From Bog-532 sp963824545 (GTDB lineage Bacteria; Actinomycetota; Actinomycetes; Streptosporangiales; Streptosporangiaceae): a stretch of DNA of 64,000 bases. The notes under the pieces are model-generated. The model searched no databases. It was not told the origin of the DNA and worked only from the letters and a program-made list of their open reading frames with translations. The stretch lies in NCBI GenBank assembly GCA_963824545.1, contig CAWGPP010000004.1, positions 1-64,000 on the forward strand, written 5' to 3'. The position numbers were made by a program, and so were the translations under genes. Shown here piece after piece: positions 46,455 to 54,617 of the stretch. Each line of letters begins with the position of its first letter. The first letter of the stretch is position 1.

Positions 46455-46859
46455 GTGACCGCGACCCCCAGGGCCGTCGAGCTCATCGAGATCGCAGCGA
46501 TGGCCGCGGCCGACAAGCTCGCGACCGACATCATCGCCTATGACGTGAGCGACCAGCTCGTCATCACCGACGCCTTCCTGCTCTGCACGGCGGCCAACGA
46601 CCGGCAGGTCCGGTCCATCGTCGATGAGATCGAGCTGAAGCTGAGCCAGGCCGGAGCCAAGCCCGTCCGCCGGGAGGGTGAGCGGGATGGCCGCTGGGTC
46701 CTGCTCGACTACATCGATGTCGTCATTCACGTGCAGCACGAGGATGAGCGGCTGTTCTACGCGCTGGAGCGCCTCTGGAAGGACTGCCCCGTCATCCGGC
46801 TGCCCGAGCCGGCCACCGCGGGCCGGGGCCAGGCCGCGGCGGGAACGGACGCCCGCTGA
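46455..46859 (+). CDS. rsfS: Ribosomal silencing factor RsfS
   Basis: About 134 residues; ADKLATDIIAYDVSDQLVIT and GRWVLLDYIDVVIHV are diagnostic. It binds L14 and blocks subunit joining in slow growth. GTG 46455 fits the family start; ATG 46389 would add 22 residues of atypical composition. GAGGAGG lies 13 bases before the GTG, which is long. Confidence 0.93.
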   Translation: MTATPRAVELIEIAAMAAADKLATDIIAYDVSDQLVITDAFLLCTAANDRQVRSIVDEIELKLSQAGAKPVRREGERDGRWVLLDYIDVVIHVQHEDERLFYALERLWKDCPVIRLPEPATAGRGQAAAGTDAR

Positions 46860-46906
46860 GCGGCTCAGCCGGCCCCGCCGACGCCGGCCGACGCGGTACC
46901 CGCCTG

Positions 46907-47505
46907 GTGCTGTGGCGGCACGGGCAGACGGTATGGAACTTCGAGGACCGCTTCCAGGGCCAGACGGATATCGCGCTCAACGACACCGGGGTCATGCAGG
47001 CCGAGCGGGCCGCCCGGCTGCTCGCCGCCCTGCGGCCGGACGCCATCTTCGCCTCCGACCTGATCCGCGCCGCCGCGACCGCGGCGCCGCTGGCCCGGAT
47101 CACCGGCTTGCCGGTCACCCTGGACAAGGACCTGCGTGAGCGGCACGGCGGTGCCTGGGAGGGCCTGACTGGCCCGGAGATCCGGGAGGGTTACCCGGAG
47201 GAGTTCCGGACCTGGTCCCCCCCGGCGGCGAGACCACGATGGCCGTCGCGGACCGGGTGTGCGGCGCGCTGGGGCGGATCAGCGACAGCCTCCCTGAACG
47301 GTCGCTGGCGGTTGTCGTCAGCCACGGCGCGGCGATCCGCCTGGGCACCTCGAAGTTCCTCGGCCTGCCCGAGGAACTGTGGGACACCCTGGGCCCGCTG
47401 TCGAACTGCTGCTGGTCGGCGCTCGGCCGGCGCCGCGGCCACTGGCGCCTGGTCGAGCACAACGCCGGCACGCTCCCCGAGCCCGTCCTCTCCGACGACC
47501 GCTGA
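46907..47505 (+). pseudogene. Histidine phosphatase (phosphoglycerate-mutase-like), one-base frameshift
   Basis: The active-site start LWRHGQTVWNFEDRFQGQTD and RERHGGAWEGLTG are in one frame up to about 47217. The second half, with VVSHGAAIRLGTS (second catalytic His), is in the -1 frame to 47505. The break falls in a run of seven C (47217-47223); eight would give one protein of about 200 residues with WSPPGGET. Only GTG 46907 serves as start in frame; a CTG overlapping the rsfS stop (46856) would fit the family N-terminus better. These enzymes dephosphorylate 3-phosphoglycerate-like or sugar phosphates. Confidence 0.85.
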
Positions 47506-47526
47506 CCCTCCAAGGGAGACCGCTGG

Positions 47527-49317
47527 TCAGGCGGCTTGCTGGGGTGGGCTGTGGGAGTGGAGGGTGCGTCCGTCGGGTGCGGTGGCGGTGGTGGTGCCGT
47601 CGGGGTGACGGGTGATGTTCCAGCCCCACCGGTGGATGACGACTTGGTGATGGAACCGGCAATACAAGCCGAGGTTGCCCAGGCTGGTGGGGCCGCCGTG
47701 GGCCCAGTGGATCAGGTGGTGCACCTCGCATACCGATGCGGGCTGGGTGCATTGCGGGAATTGGCAGTGCTGGTCGCGGAGGGTGACGGCGGTGCGCAGG
47801 TGGGGCGGGATGGTGCGGGTGGTGCGGCCGATGTCCAATGGCTGGCTGAGGGCGGTGTAGGGGGCGTTGAGCAGGGCACCGCGCAGGTAGCTGGCGAGGC
47901 CGCCGGGGCCGGAGACGACGTCGATGCAGGCTTGCAGGAGCGCGGCCTGCAGCCGGGCCCGGGTTTCGGCCGGCAGCGGGCCGCGCGGGATGGCCTGACC
48001 GCCGCCGCGGGCGTGGCTGTCACCGGGGCCGTCGCCTGTGGCCTGGCCGTCCTCTGGGTCTTGGCCGCCGCCGTGGCTGTTGCCTGAGGCCTGGCCCTGG
48101 TCGTGGCTGTCGCCTCTGGCCTGGCCGCCGCCGTGGCGGCCGGCATCGCCGGGCCTGTGGCTGGAGGGCTGGCCGTCGCCGTCGCCGGGGTCCTGGCCGT
48201 CTCCGGTGGGCTGGCCGTCGTGGCGGTTGCCGCCCGGGTTCTGGCTGTCGCGGTGGGCCGGGCCGTCGCGGTGGTCCTGGCCGTGGCGGCCGGCGGGGGT
48301 GTGGTCGTGGGTGTGGAGGGTGAGCCACAGGCCGGTCAGCTGGTCCAGAGCCTGCCGGTCGATCTGCCCGGTGACCACGGTGGTGAGCACCGCGTCGCAG
48401 GCGGCGGCCTCAGCGGCGGCGCCGGTCAGGTACACCGATCCCGGGCCGGCCGCGGCGCGGGCGGCGGTCCAGGACCGTTCGGCCGGTGAGCGGCCGCGCA
48501 GATCGTGCAGGTCCACGTGCACGATCAGGTGGGCGGGCTGGCCATCCCGGCCGGGGATCAGCTGCCCACTGATCAGCCGCCGGCAGGCCTCTTCGACCGC
48601 GTCGTGGCGGCGCTGCGCGGCGGTGCGGGTATCTTCCGGCCCGGCCTTCTGCCCCAGCGCGTCCAGCACCACGCTCAGCGCCGCGGCGCAGGCGGGGGTC
48701 AGGTCCCCCTGCAGCCGCCCGGCGCCGCCGAACGTGGTGCCCAGCCACAGCGCCCGCTCCTCGAACCCGTCCTCGCCGGTGTCCGGGCCGGTTTGGGCGC
48801 GTTCGAGCATTTCCCGGGCCAGCCGCGCCAGGTCATGCTGATCCGCGCCGCCCAAAACGGCCGCGAGCAGGATCCCGTCCGCGTCATCCCGGAACTCTTC
48901 CGGCAGCCGATCGGTCCAGTCGCAGATCAGCCGGGCCAGCGAGACGGGAAGCTGCCCGGCGGCCAGCGCCGCGGCGATCACCGGGTGGGCGGCCAGCCGC
49001 CGCGCCCACCCGGCCGCCGCCCCGGCCGCGCCCCTGGTCACCCGGGTGATGGCGCGCAGCCAGGCGGCGGCGCCGTACTGGCCGTCGGCTTCATAGCCGT
49101 GCTGGGCGGTGAACGCGGAAAGGATCGCCGCCCGGGCGGCGGTGTGCTGGGCTTCGGCGGCTTCCAGCCCGGTCAGCGCCGCGGCCTGCGCGGCGGTGCC
49201 CAGCGACCCGGCGTCACAGCTGGCCAGGTAGCCGAGCCCGGCGCGGACCATCGCCAGCGCCTGCCCGGTGCTGGCGGGCATGGTGGGCTCGGTCGTGGTG
49301 CACATCGGGCAGGTCAC
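47527..49317 (-). CDS. DUF222 / HNH endonuclease-domain protein (13E12 type)
   Basis: 596 residues. The N-terminal about 320 form the DUF222 helical domain. The C-terminal about 90 contain the HNH nuclease core: CQFPQC, EVHHLIHWAHGG, NLGLYCRFHH. Between them (about 345-452) is a Gly/Asp/His/Gln-rich segment with repeats of GDG, GGQ, DGQ and HGQ type. Such proteins are numerous in actinobacteria, and their role is uncertain; mobile-intron or defence roles have been suggested. Start GTG 49317 or ATG 49305. Convergent with the phosphatase. Confidence 0.88.
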   Translation of the reverse strand: MTCPMCTTTEPTMPASTGQALAMVRAGLGYLASCDAGSLGTAAQAAALTGLEAAEAQHTAARAAILSAFTAQHGYEADGQYGAAAWLRAITRVTRGAAGAAAGWARRLAAHPVIAAALAAGQLPVSLARLICDWTDRLPEEFRDDADGILLAAVLGGADQHDLARLAREMLERAQTGPDTGEDGFEERALWLGTTFGGAGRLQGDLTPACAAALSVVLDALGQKAGPEDTRTAAQRRHDAVEEACRRLISGQLIPGRDGQPAHLIVHVDLHDLRGRSPAERSWTAARAAAGPGSVYLTGAAAEAAACDAVLTTVVTGQIDRQALDQLTGLWLTLHTHDHTPAGRHGQDHRDGPAHRDSQNPGGNRHDGQPTGDGQDPGDGDGQPSSHRPGDAGRHGGGQARGDSHDQGQASGNSHGGGQDPEDGQATGDGPGDSHARGGGQAIPRGPLPAETRARLQAALLQACIDVVSGPGGLASYLRGALLNAPYTALSQPLDIGRTTRTIPPHLRTAVTLRDQHCQFPQCTQPASVCEVHHLIHWAHGGPTSLGNLGLYCRFHHQVVIHRWGWNITRHPDGTTTATAPDGRTLHSHSPPQQAA

Positions 49318-49571
49318 CTCCCCAGGGCGAGGGAACGGTTCGTTAATCGATTTCTAGTTCGATCCTAACGAGACCCTCTGACATTTCCGGGGCACCGAGC
49401 CCAAAGCCCAGGGAACCCCGACTGGAAAGGCCGGTCAGTTCACCCGCGGCGTACCGGCGCGGCGTCATCATCACCGGCCGGGAACACCGCCGGCGGCACG
49501 CCCAGGAGGTGGGCAGGATTCTCGGCGACTATCCCTGGGCGGAAAACGCTGCCCGCACCGCTTTCGGCAGA
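49318..49571. other. Promoter region of the HNH gene and gap to arsC
   Basis: No gene is seen. AT-rich sequence at 49338-49370 (GTTCGTTAATCG) probably carries the HNH promoter on the minus strand. GGGCGGAAAACGCTGCCC at 49539-49556 resembles part of the hairpin after tRNA-Pro. Confidence 0.4.
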
Positions 49572-49985
49572 TTAGGAGCCGGCTCCCGCATCCAGGTCGG
49601 CCAGGAGGCGGCGAACGCGGCGCTGAATGTCGTCGCGGATGGGGCGGACGAGTTCCACGGGGAGTCCGGCTGGGTCGGGAAGGTCCCAGTCAAGGTAGCG
49701 CTTGCCGGGGTAGACGGGGCAGGCGTCGCCGCAGCCCATAGTGATGACGATGTCGGCGGCCTGGACGTGGTCGCCGGTGAGCGGTTTGGGGAACTCGCGG
49801 GACAGGTCGAGGCCGACCTCGGCCATGGCCCGGACGACGGCGGGGTTGATCTCGCTCGCCGGCGCAGATCCCGCCGATGTCACCCGGACGCGCCCGGCGG
49901 CCTCGTGATCGAGCAGGGCGGCGGCCATCTGGGATCGGCCAGCGTTGTGGATGCAGACGAACAGCACGTGCGGGACATCAGTCAT
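49572..49985 (-). CDS. arsC: Arsenate reductase, low-molecular-weight phosphatase type
   Basis: 137 residues. The P-loop is CIHNAGRS (Cys11, Arg17), and the general acid Asp is in DLPDPAG. It reduces arsenate to arsenite with thioredoxin or mycothiol help. ATG 49985 is the start; the frame is open further up into the neighbouring gene. It lies 17 bases after cadI/arsI on the same strand. Confidence 0.93.
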   Translation of the reverse strand: MTDVPHVLFVCIHNAGRSQMAAALLDHEAAGRVRVTSAGSAPASEINPAVVRAMAEVGLDLSREFPKPLTGDHVQAADIVITMGCGDACPVYPGKRYLDWDLPDPAGLPVELVRPIRDDIQRRVRRLLADLDAGAGS

Positions 49986-50002
49986 GACACTGGCACCGGC
50001 GC

Positions 50003-50536
50003 CTAGCAGCAGGGCGCTACGGAGACCGTCGCCGGGTCGCCGCCCTCCGGGGCGCTCCCGCCGCAGCAAGCGGCCGCACCAGCGTGGGCTGGCTCGATCC
50101 CGTCCCGGTGAGCTGCCGCTGCCCCGTCCCGGCGGGCTGCCGCTGCGGTGTCATCGCCGTAGAAGGTGGGGCTGTCGACCAGGACGGTGTAGATCTCCCA
50201 GGACTCACCGCCCGGGGCGCCTTCCACCCAGAACTTGTCCTGCTTCGCGTAACAGCAAGTGGTGGCGCGCTCATCGGTTGACGCCAGGCCGGCCGCGGCC
50301 AGGCGGGCCTGCTCGGCGCTGACACCTTCGGTGTCGGGGACTTCGATGCCGAGATGGTTGAGGGTGCCGCCCTGGCCGGGGTTTTCCAGCAGGACCAGCT
50401 TCAGCGGCGGCTCGGTGACCGCGAAGTTCGCGTAACCGGGCCTGCGCTTGGCGGGCTCGGTGCCGAACAGCTTGGTGTAGAAGCCGACGGCCTCGTCGAT
50501 GTCGTCGACGTTGAGGGCGAGCTGCACACGGGACAC
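50003..50536 (-). CDS. CadI/ArsI-family metalloid resistance protein
   Basis: 177 residues, with a glyoxalase-fold domain like mycobacterial CadI: MSRVQLALNVDDIDEAVGFY, KRRPGYANFA, HLGIEV and the Cys pair TCCYAKQDKFWVEG (Cys94, Cys95). An Ala/His-rich tail ends in further Cys pairs (CC at 155-156 and at the last two residues). ArsI cleaves the C-As bond of organoarsenicals; CadI is cadmium induced. The N-terminal His of true ArsI is Gln here, so binding or lyase activity is uncertain. GTG 50536 with GGAGG upstream. Confidence 0.88.
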   Translation of the reverse strand: MSRVQLALNVDDIDEAVGFYTKLFGTEPAKRRPGYANFAVTEPPLKLVLLENPGQGGTLNHLGIEVPDTEGVSAEQARLAAAGLASTDERATTCCYAKQDKFWVEGAPGGESWEIYTVLVDSPTFYGDDTAAAARRDGAAAAHRDGIEPAHAGAAACCGGSAPEGGDPATVSVAPCC

Positions 50537-50603
50537 GGTGACCTCCGCGACATGGGACTTTGACGTTTGTCTATGTCTTACCTGCGGCCGAGCATGTCAC
50601 TAG

Positions 50604-50639
50604 ATATTGGGGTCTGTCAATATAGACATACATCAATAT
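50604..50639. promoter_or_regulatory. Candidate ArsR-type operator upstream of the metalloid genes
   Basis: ATATTG (50604-50609) and CAATAT (50618-50623) form an inverted repeat with an 8-base spacer, and a further CAATAT lies at 50634-50639. The segment is AT-rich and lies in the region between the divergent CadI/ArsI and exporter genes. No arsR gene is in the window. Confidence 0.5.
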
Positions 50640-50737
50640 TAACGGTCGGCCGATGAGTTTCCGCCGGGCCCCCGGTAGGTAACGGTGAGCGTCCCGGGAC
50701 AGCAGGCCCCGGGACGCGGAACCGGACCGGAGGGCAC

Positions 50738-52243
50738 GTGCGTACCAGTGGGCAAACTCTCTCCCCGGCGTCACCGCAGGCCAGCTTCCCGGCGTCATCG
50801 CGGGCCAGACAGCGCTGGGTGCTCGCGCTGACGTCGGTGGCCGCGCTGATGGTCGGGCTGGACATCCTGGTGGTGACGACCGCTCTCACCACCATCCGGC
50901 TGCGCCTCGGGGCCTCGATCGAAGAGCTCGAATGGATCATCAACGCCTACACTCTCACCTTCGCGGTGCTGCTGATGACCGCCTCGGCGCTGGGGGACCG
51001 GTTCGGCCGGCGGCGGCTGTTCCTCGCCGGGCTGGGGCTGTTCACGGCCATGTCGGCGGCGTGCGCGCTGGCCCCGTCCGTCGGCTGGCTGATCGTGGCG
51101 CGGGCGGTGCAGGGCGCGGGCTCGGCCATGATCATGCCGCACGCGCTGGCCCTGCTATCCGCCGCGTACCCACCGCACCGCCGGGCCAGGGCGCTGGGGA
51201 TCTTCAGCGGCGTCACCGGCCTGGCCATCCTGGGTGGCCCGATGATCGGCGGCGTGGTCGTCCAGGGCCTGGCGTGGCCGTGGATCTTCTGGCTGAACGT
51301 GCCGATCGGCCTGGCCGTCATCCCGCTGGCCGCGCGGAAGATCGGCGAGAGCCGGGGCAGCGCCGCCCGGCTGGACTACGGCGGCGTCGTCCTCGTCACC
51401 GGAACCGCGCTGGGCCTGGTGTGGGGGCTGGTGCGCGGCAACACGGTGGGCTGGGGGAGCCCCGAGGTGATCGCCGCGCTGGGCGGCGGCGCGGTGCTGC
51501 TGGCCGCGTTCGTGGCGTGGGAGCAGCGGGTTCGTGCGCCGATGCTGCCGATGCGGCTGTTCCGCTCGCGCGCCTTCGCGGCCGGTAACGCGGCCGGGTT
51601 CGCGATGTTCGGCTCGATTGTCGGCACCGTGTTCTTCATGGCCCAGTTCCTCCAGGCCGCCTGGCACGACGGGCCGCTTGGCGCCGGGCTGCGGCTCGCC
51701 CCGTGGACCGTCACGCTGTCCCTGGTCGCGCCGGTGGCCGGGGCGTGGGCCGGGAAGATCGGCGAGCGCCCGCTGGTCGCCGGCGGCCTGGCCATGCAGG
51801 CGGCCGGATTCGGCGCGCTCGCGCTGGCGGTCCGGGCCGGTCTCGGCTATCCCGCGCTGGTCGCGCCGCTCGTGCTGGCCGGGGCCGGGGCGTCGATGGC
51901 CATACCCGCCGCGCAGAGCTGCGTGGTCGGCGCGGTCCCGCCCGCCGACCTCGGCAAGGCGGCCGGCACCTTCAACACGCTGCGCCAGCTCGGTGGCACG
52001 TTCGGGATCGCGATCCTGGCCGCGGTGTTCACCGGGGCCGGCAGCTATGCCTCCGCGCGCGCGTTCACCGCTGGTTTCGTGCCCGTGGTCTTCGTCGCAG
52101 CCGGCCTGTCGCTGGCGGGCGCGGTCGCCGGCGCGCTCATCCCGGGGCGGCCGCCCGCGATCACCACGGAATCCCGGCCCGCCGCGGAACCCGCCGCGGA
52201 ACCCGCCGCGGAACCCGGCCCGAGGCTCGTCCGGCGGACATGA
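50738..52243 (+). CDS. MFS drug exporter, DHA2 (EmrB/QacA) type
   Basis: 501 residues with about 14 membrane helices. LDILVVTTALTTIRLRLGAS is the DHA2 start, SALGDRFGRRRLF the loop 2-3 motif A, and ARAVQGAGSAMIMPHALALL motif C. Proton-driven export of drugs or dyes is expected. A C-terminal repeat of Pro-Ala-Ala-Glu units. GTG 50738 with GGAGGG upstream. Twelve bases before the sigma factor gene, probably one operon. Confidence 0.9.
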   Translation: MRTSGQTLSPASPQASFPASSRARQRWVLALTSVAALMVGLDILVVTTALTTIRLRLGASIEELEWIINAYTLTFAVLLMTASALGDRFGRRRLFLAGLGLFTAMSAACALAPSVGWLIVARAVQGAGSAMIMPHALALLSAAYPPHRRARALGIFSGVTGLAILGGPMIGGVVVQGLAWPWIFWLNVPIGLAVIPLAARKIGESRGSAARLDYGGVVLVTGTALGLVWGLVRGNTVGWGSPEVIAALGGGAVLLAAFVAWEQRVRAPMLPMRLFRSRAFAAGNAAGFAMFGSIVGTVFFMAQFLQAAWHDGPLGAGLRLAPWTVTLSLVAPVAGAWAGKIGERPLVAGGLAMQAAGFGALALAVRAGLGYPALVAPLVLAGAGASMAIPAAQSCVVGAVPPADLGKAAGTFNTLRQLGGTFGIAILAAVFTGAGSYASARAFTAGFVPVVFVAAGLSLAGAVAGALIPGRPPAITTESRPAAEPAAEPAAEPGPRLVRRT

Positions 52244-52256
52244 AACGGAACCAGGG

Positions 52257-53336
52257 ATGACACACACTGGGGCTATGCGGCGAGAAGCTGACGACACGGC
52301 GGCGAGCGAGGAATTCGCCCGGCAGACGGACCCGCTCCGCCGGGAGCTGCTCGCGCACTGCTACCGGATGCTGGGCTCGGTGCACGACGCCGAGGATCTG
52401 GTCCAGGAGACGATGCTGCGCGCGTGGCGGTCCTACCCCGATTTTGATCCGGGGCGGGCCTCCATGCGGACCTGGCTGCACCGGATCGCCACCAACGCCT
52501 GCCTGAACGCCCTGGACAGTCGCAGCAGGCGCCCGCTGCCCTCCGACCTCACCAGCCCGGGCAGCCTCGCCGACGCGCCCCATCGCCCGGCGGGCCGGCA
52601 CACCGAAATCACCTGGCTGCAGCCGTTCCCCGACGCGCTGCTGGGCCAGGGCGGCCCGGGCGGCGCGGATTCCGGCGGGGCGGCCGACCCGGCCGCGATC
52701 GTCGCGGCGCGGGACAGCATCCGGCTCGCGTTCGTGGCCGCCCTGCAGCACCTGCAGGCCCGGCAGCGGGCGGTGCTGATCCTGCGCGACGTGCTGGCGT
52801 GGCGGGCCGCCGAGGTCGCCGATCTGCTGGAGACCACCACCGCCGCCGTGAACAGCGCGCTGCAGCGGGCGCGGGCCCAGCTGCACGAGGCGGCGCCGAG
52901 CCAGCACAGCGTCGCCCGGACCGCCGACCGCGAACAGCGGGAGATGGCCGACCGCTACCTCTCGGCGTTCGTGCGCGCCGACGTCGCGACCCTGACCCGG
53001 CTGCTGGCCGACGAGGTGGTGCTGGAAATGCCGCCGTTCCTGAACTGGTACCGCGGCCGGGAGACGGTCAGCGCGTTCCTGGCCGCCCGCGCGCTGGCCG
53101 CCCCGGACCGGTGGCGCGCCATCCCGGTCGGCGCCAACGGCCAGCCCGCGGCCGGTCTGTACCTGCGCCAGGACGACGGCCGCCACCACGCGCAATCGGT
53201 CCAGGTGTTCAGCGCCACCGCCGGCGGGGTCAGCTGGATCGCCGCGTTCGCCGAACCGGGCCTGTTCGCGACGTTCGGCCTGCCGCTCATTTTCCCTCGT
53301 AACGGGCCGGAGCGGCCCGCCGCGCCGCGGGTGTAG
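52257..53336 (+). CDS. ECF-type sigma factor with SnoaL-like C-terminal domain
   Basis: 359 residues. Sigma region 2 covers LLAHCYRMLGSVHDAEDLVQ to about residue 90, region 4 AALQHLQARQRAVLILRDVL to about 210. The C-terminal about 130 residues (ADRYLSAFVRADVATLTRLL, PFLNWYRGRE) are a SnoaL-like domain, as in SigJ/ECF41-related factors where it replaces an anti-sigma factor. ATG 52257; ATG 52275 is an alternative. It may control the upstream exporter. The frame open upstream is a shadow. Confidence 0.9.
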   Translation: MTHTGAMRREADDTAASEEFARQTDPLRRELLAHCYRMLGSVHDAEDLVQETMLRAWRSYPDFDPGRASMRTWLHRIATNACLNALDSRSRRPLPSDLTSPGSLADAPHRPAGRHTEITWLQPFPDALLGQGGPGGADSGGAADPAAIVAARDSIRLAFVAALQHLQARQRAVLILRDVLAWRAAEVADLLETTTAAVNSALQRARAQLHEAAPSQHSVARTADREQREMADRYLSAFVRADVATLTRLLADEVVLEMPPFLNWYRGRETVSAFLAARALAAPDRWRAIPVGANGQPAAGLYLRQDDGRHHAQSVQVFSATAGGVSWIAAFAEPGLFATFGLPLIFPRNGPERPAAPRV

Positions 53337-53362
53337 CCGGCCGGCGTCAGCGGGCCGGCCGG
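53337..53362. terminator. GC hairpin and repeats between convergent sigma and manA genes
   Basis: CCGGCCGGC (53337-53345) pairs with GCCGGCCGG (53354-53362) directly after the sigma stop. From 53368 to 53420 a motif CAGGCGG(G)CCGGC recurs three times, so other foldings are possible. It probably terminates both genes. Confidence 0.6.
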
Positions 53363-53405
53363 AAACACCAGGCGGCCGGCGGCCATCAGGCGGGCCGGCC
53401 GAACG

Positions 53406-54401
53406 TCAGGCGGCCGGCAGGCAGCGGACGCCCTCGATGTCGCCGGACAGCACCGCGGGCCCGGCCGAATGCGGAATCACCACCGTGCTGCCCCGCCCGA
53501 TCGGCAGAGACGACCCGTCCTCGGTGGCCAGGTGGCCGCCTCCGGCGGTGACCACGAGCACGCTGTAGCTCTGTGACAGGTGCCGGCTCACCTGGGTGTC
53601 GACCCGCTCGGCGAGGAAGAAGGCGTCCGCCTCATCGGGCAGCAGCGAGCCGACGCCGGCGTTCAGCGGCCGGCCGTGCAGGTCCTTGAGCCGCTCCGGC
53701 GGGCACGCGCGCCGGTCGATGCAGGCCAGCGCCTCGTCGAGCGGGAGGCCGAGAGTGGCCTCGCCCACCGCCAGGGAGAACGTGCTCCACTCCAGCATGA
53801 TCGACAGGTCGGCCGGTTCCTGCAGCTCGACCACGAGGATGCCCGCGCTGATCGCGTGCGGCGTCCGGGCCGGGCACAGCACCGTGTCGCCCGGCGCCAC
53901 CGGCACCCGGTTGGTCACGGCCAGCATCGCCTCGATGTCCTGGTCGCGGGCCCAGCCGGCCAGCTCGGCGGCCTCGACGTCCCGGCTGAAGCCGAGGTGC
54001 ACCGCGGCGTCCGGCTCGGCTTCCAGCACGATCCAGGCCTCGGTCTTGCCGTGCGGGCTGGCCAGGTGCTCGGCGGCGAAGCTGCGGTCGGGGTGGACGT
54101 GCACCGGCAGCCGCTGCCCGGCGTCGAGCAGCTTCACCAGCAGGCCGGTGTCGCTGCCGTACCGGGCGACGTGCGTAGCGCCCAGCCAGGCCTCCGGGTC
54201 GCTGGCCACGGCGTCGGCCAGCAGCGTCCCATCCGGCAACGTCGTCATCCCGTCCGCCCGAGAGCCGAACCGCGCGGTCGCCGAGGCGATCCAGTCCTCG
54301 GGGCGGTCCTCATGGCCGGTCGTTCCGCGCAGCCGGTCGATGCGGCCGTCGCCGCGGTAGAACATGGCCGGCATGTTGGGCCCTAGCACGATCGGCTGCA
54401 C
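53406..54401 (-). CDS. manA: Class I mannose-6-phosphate isomerase
   Basis: 331 residues, two cupin-like halves. Zinc ligands are in LPVHVHPDRSFA and HGKTEAWIV, and the catalytic region in ARTPHAISAGILVVELQEP. It converts mannose-6-phosphate and fructose-6-phosphate, feeding GDP-mannose for glycans. GTG 54401 with GGGAGG upstream. Divergent from the sensor kinase. Confidence 0.9.
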   Translation of the reverse strand: MQPIVLGPNMPAMFYRGDGRIDRLRGTTGHEDRPEDWIASATARFGSRADGMTTLPDGTLLADAVASDPEAWLGATHVARYGSDTGLLVKLLDAGQRLPVHVHPDRSFAAEHLASPHGKTEAWIVLEAEPDAAVHLGFSRDVEAAELAGWARDQDIEAMLAVTNRVPVAPGDTVLCPARTPHAISAGILVVELQEPADLSIMLEWSTFSLAVGEATLGLPLDEALACIDRRACPPERLKDLHGRPLNAGVGSLLPDEADAFFLAERVDTQVSRHLSQSYSVLVVTAGGGHLATEDGSSLPIGRGSTVVIPHSAGPAVLSGDIEGVRCLPAA

Positions 54402-54617
54402 GACTGACCTCCCGGGAATTATGACGCCCCCGAAACCTTAACCGGAGCGGGGCCGCACGGCGCGAGTGGTCCCCACGGCATGGGCGGCTACCCGGATGAT
54501 GCCCCGGAGGTACACCTAGATACACCCCCCATTCGGGGTCCCGGTGCACTGTGGTGAACGCCGCCCGCCGGCCAGACTGGCGGGAGCGGCAGCCGGTGCA
54601 GAAGGTAGGGCCCAGAC

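Noticed and set aside
51534..52256. N-terminal extension of the sigma factor frame
   Set aside because: It overlaps the MFS exporter, is Arg/Ser/Pro-rich and unrelated to sigma factors; the start at 52257 gives the normal length.
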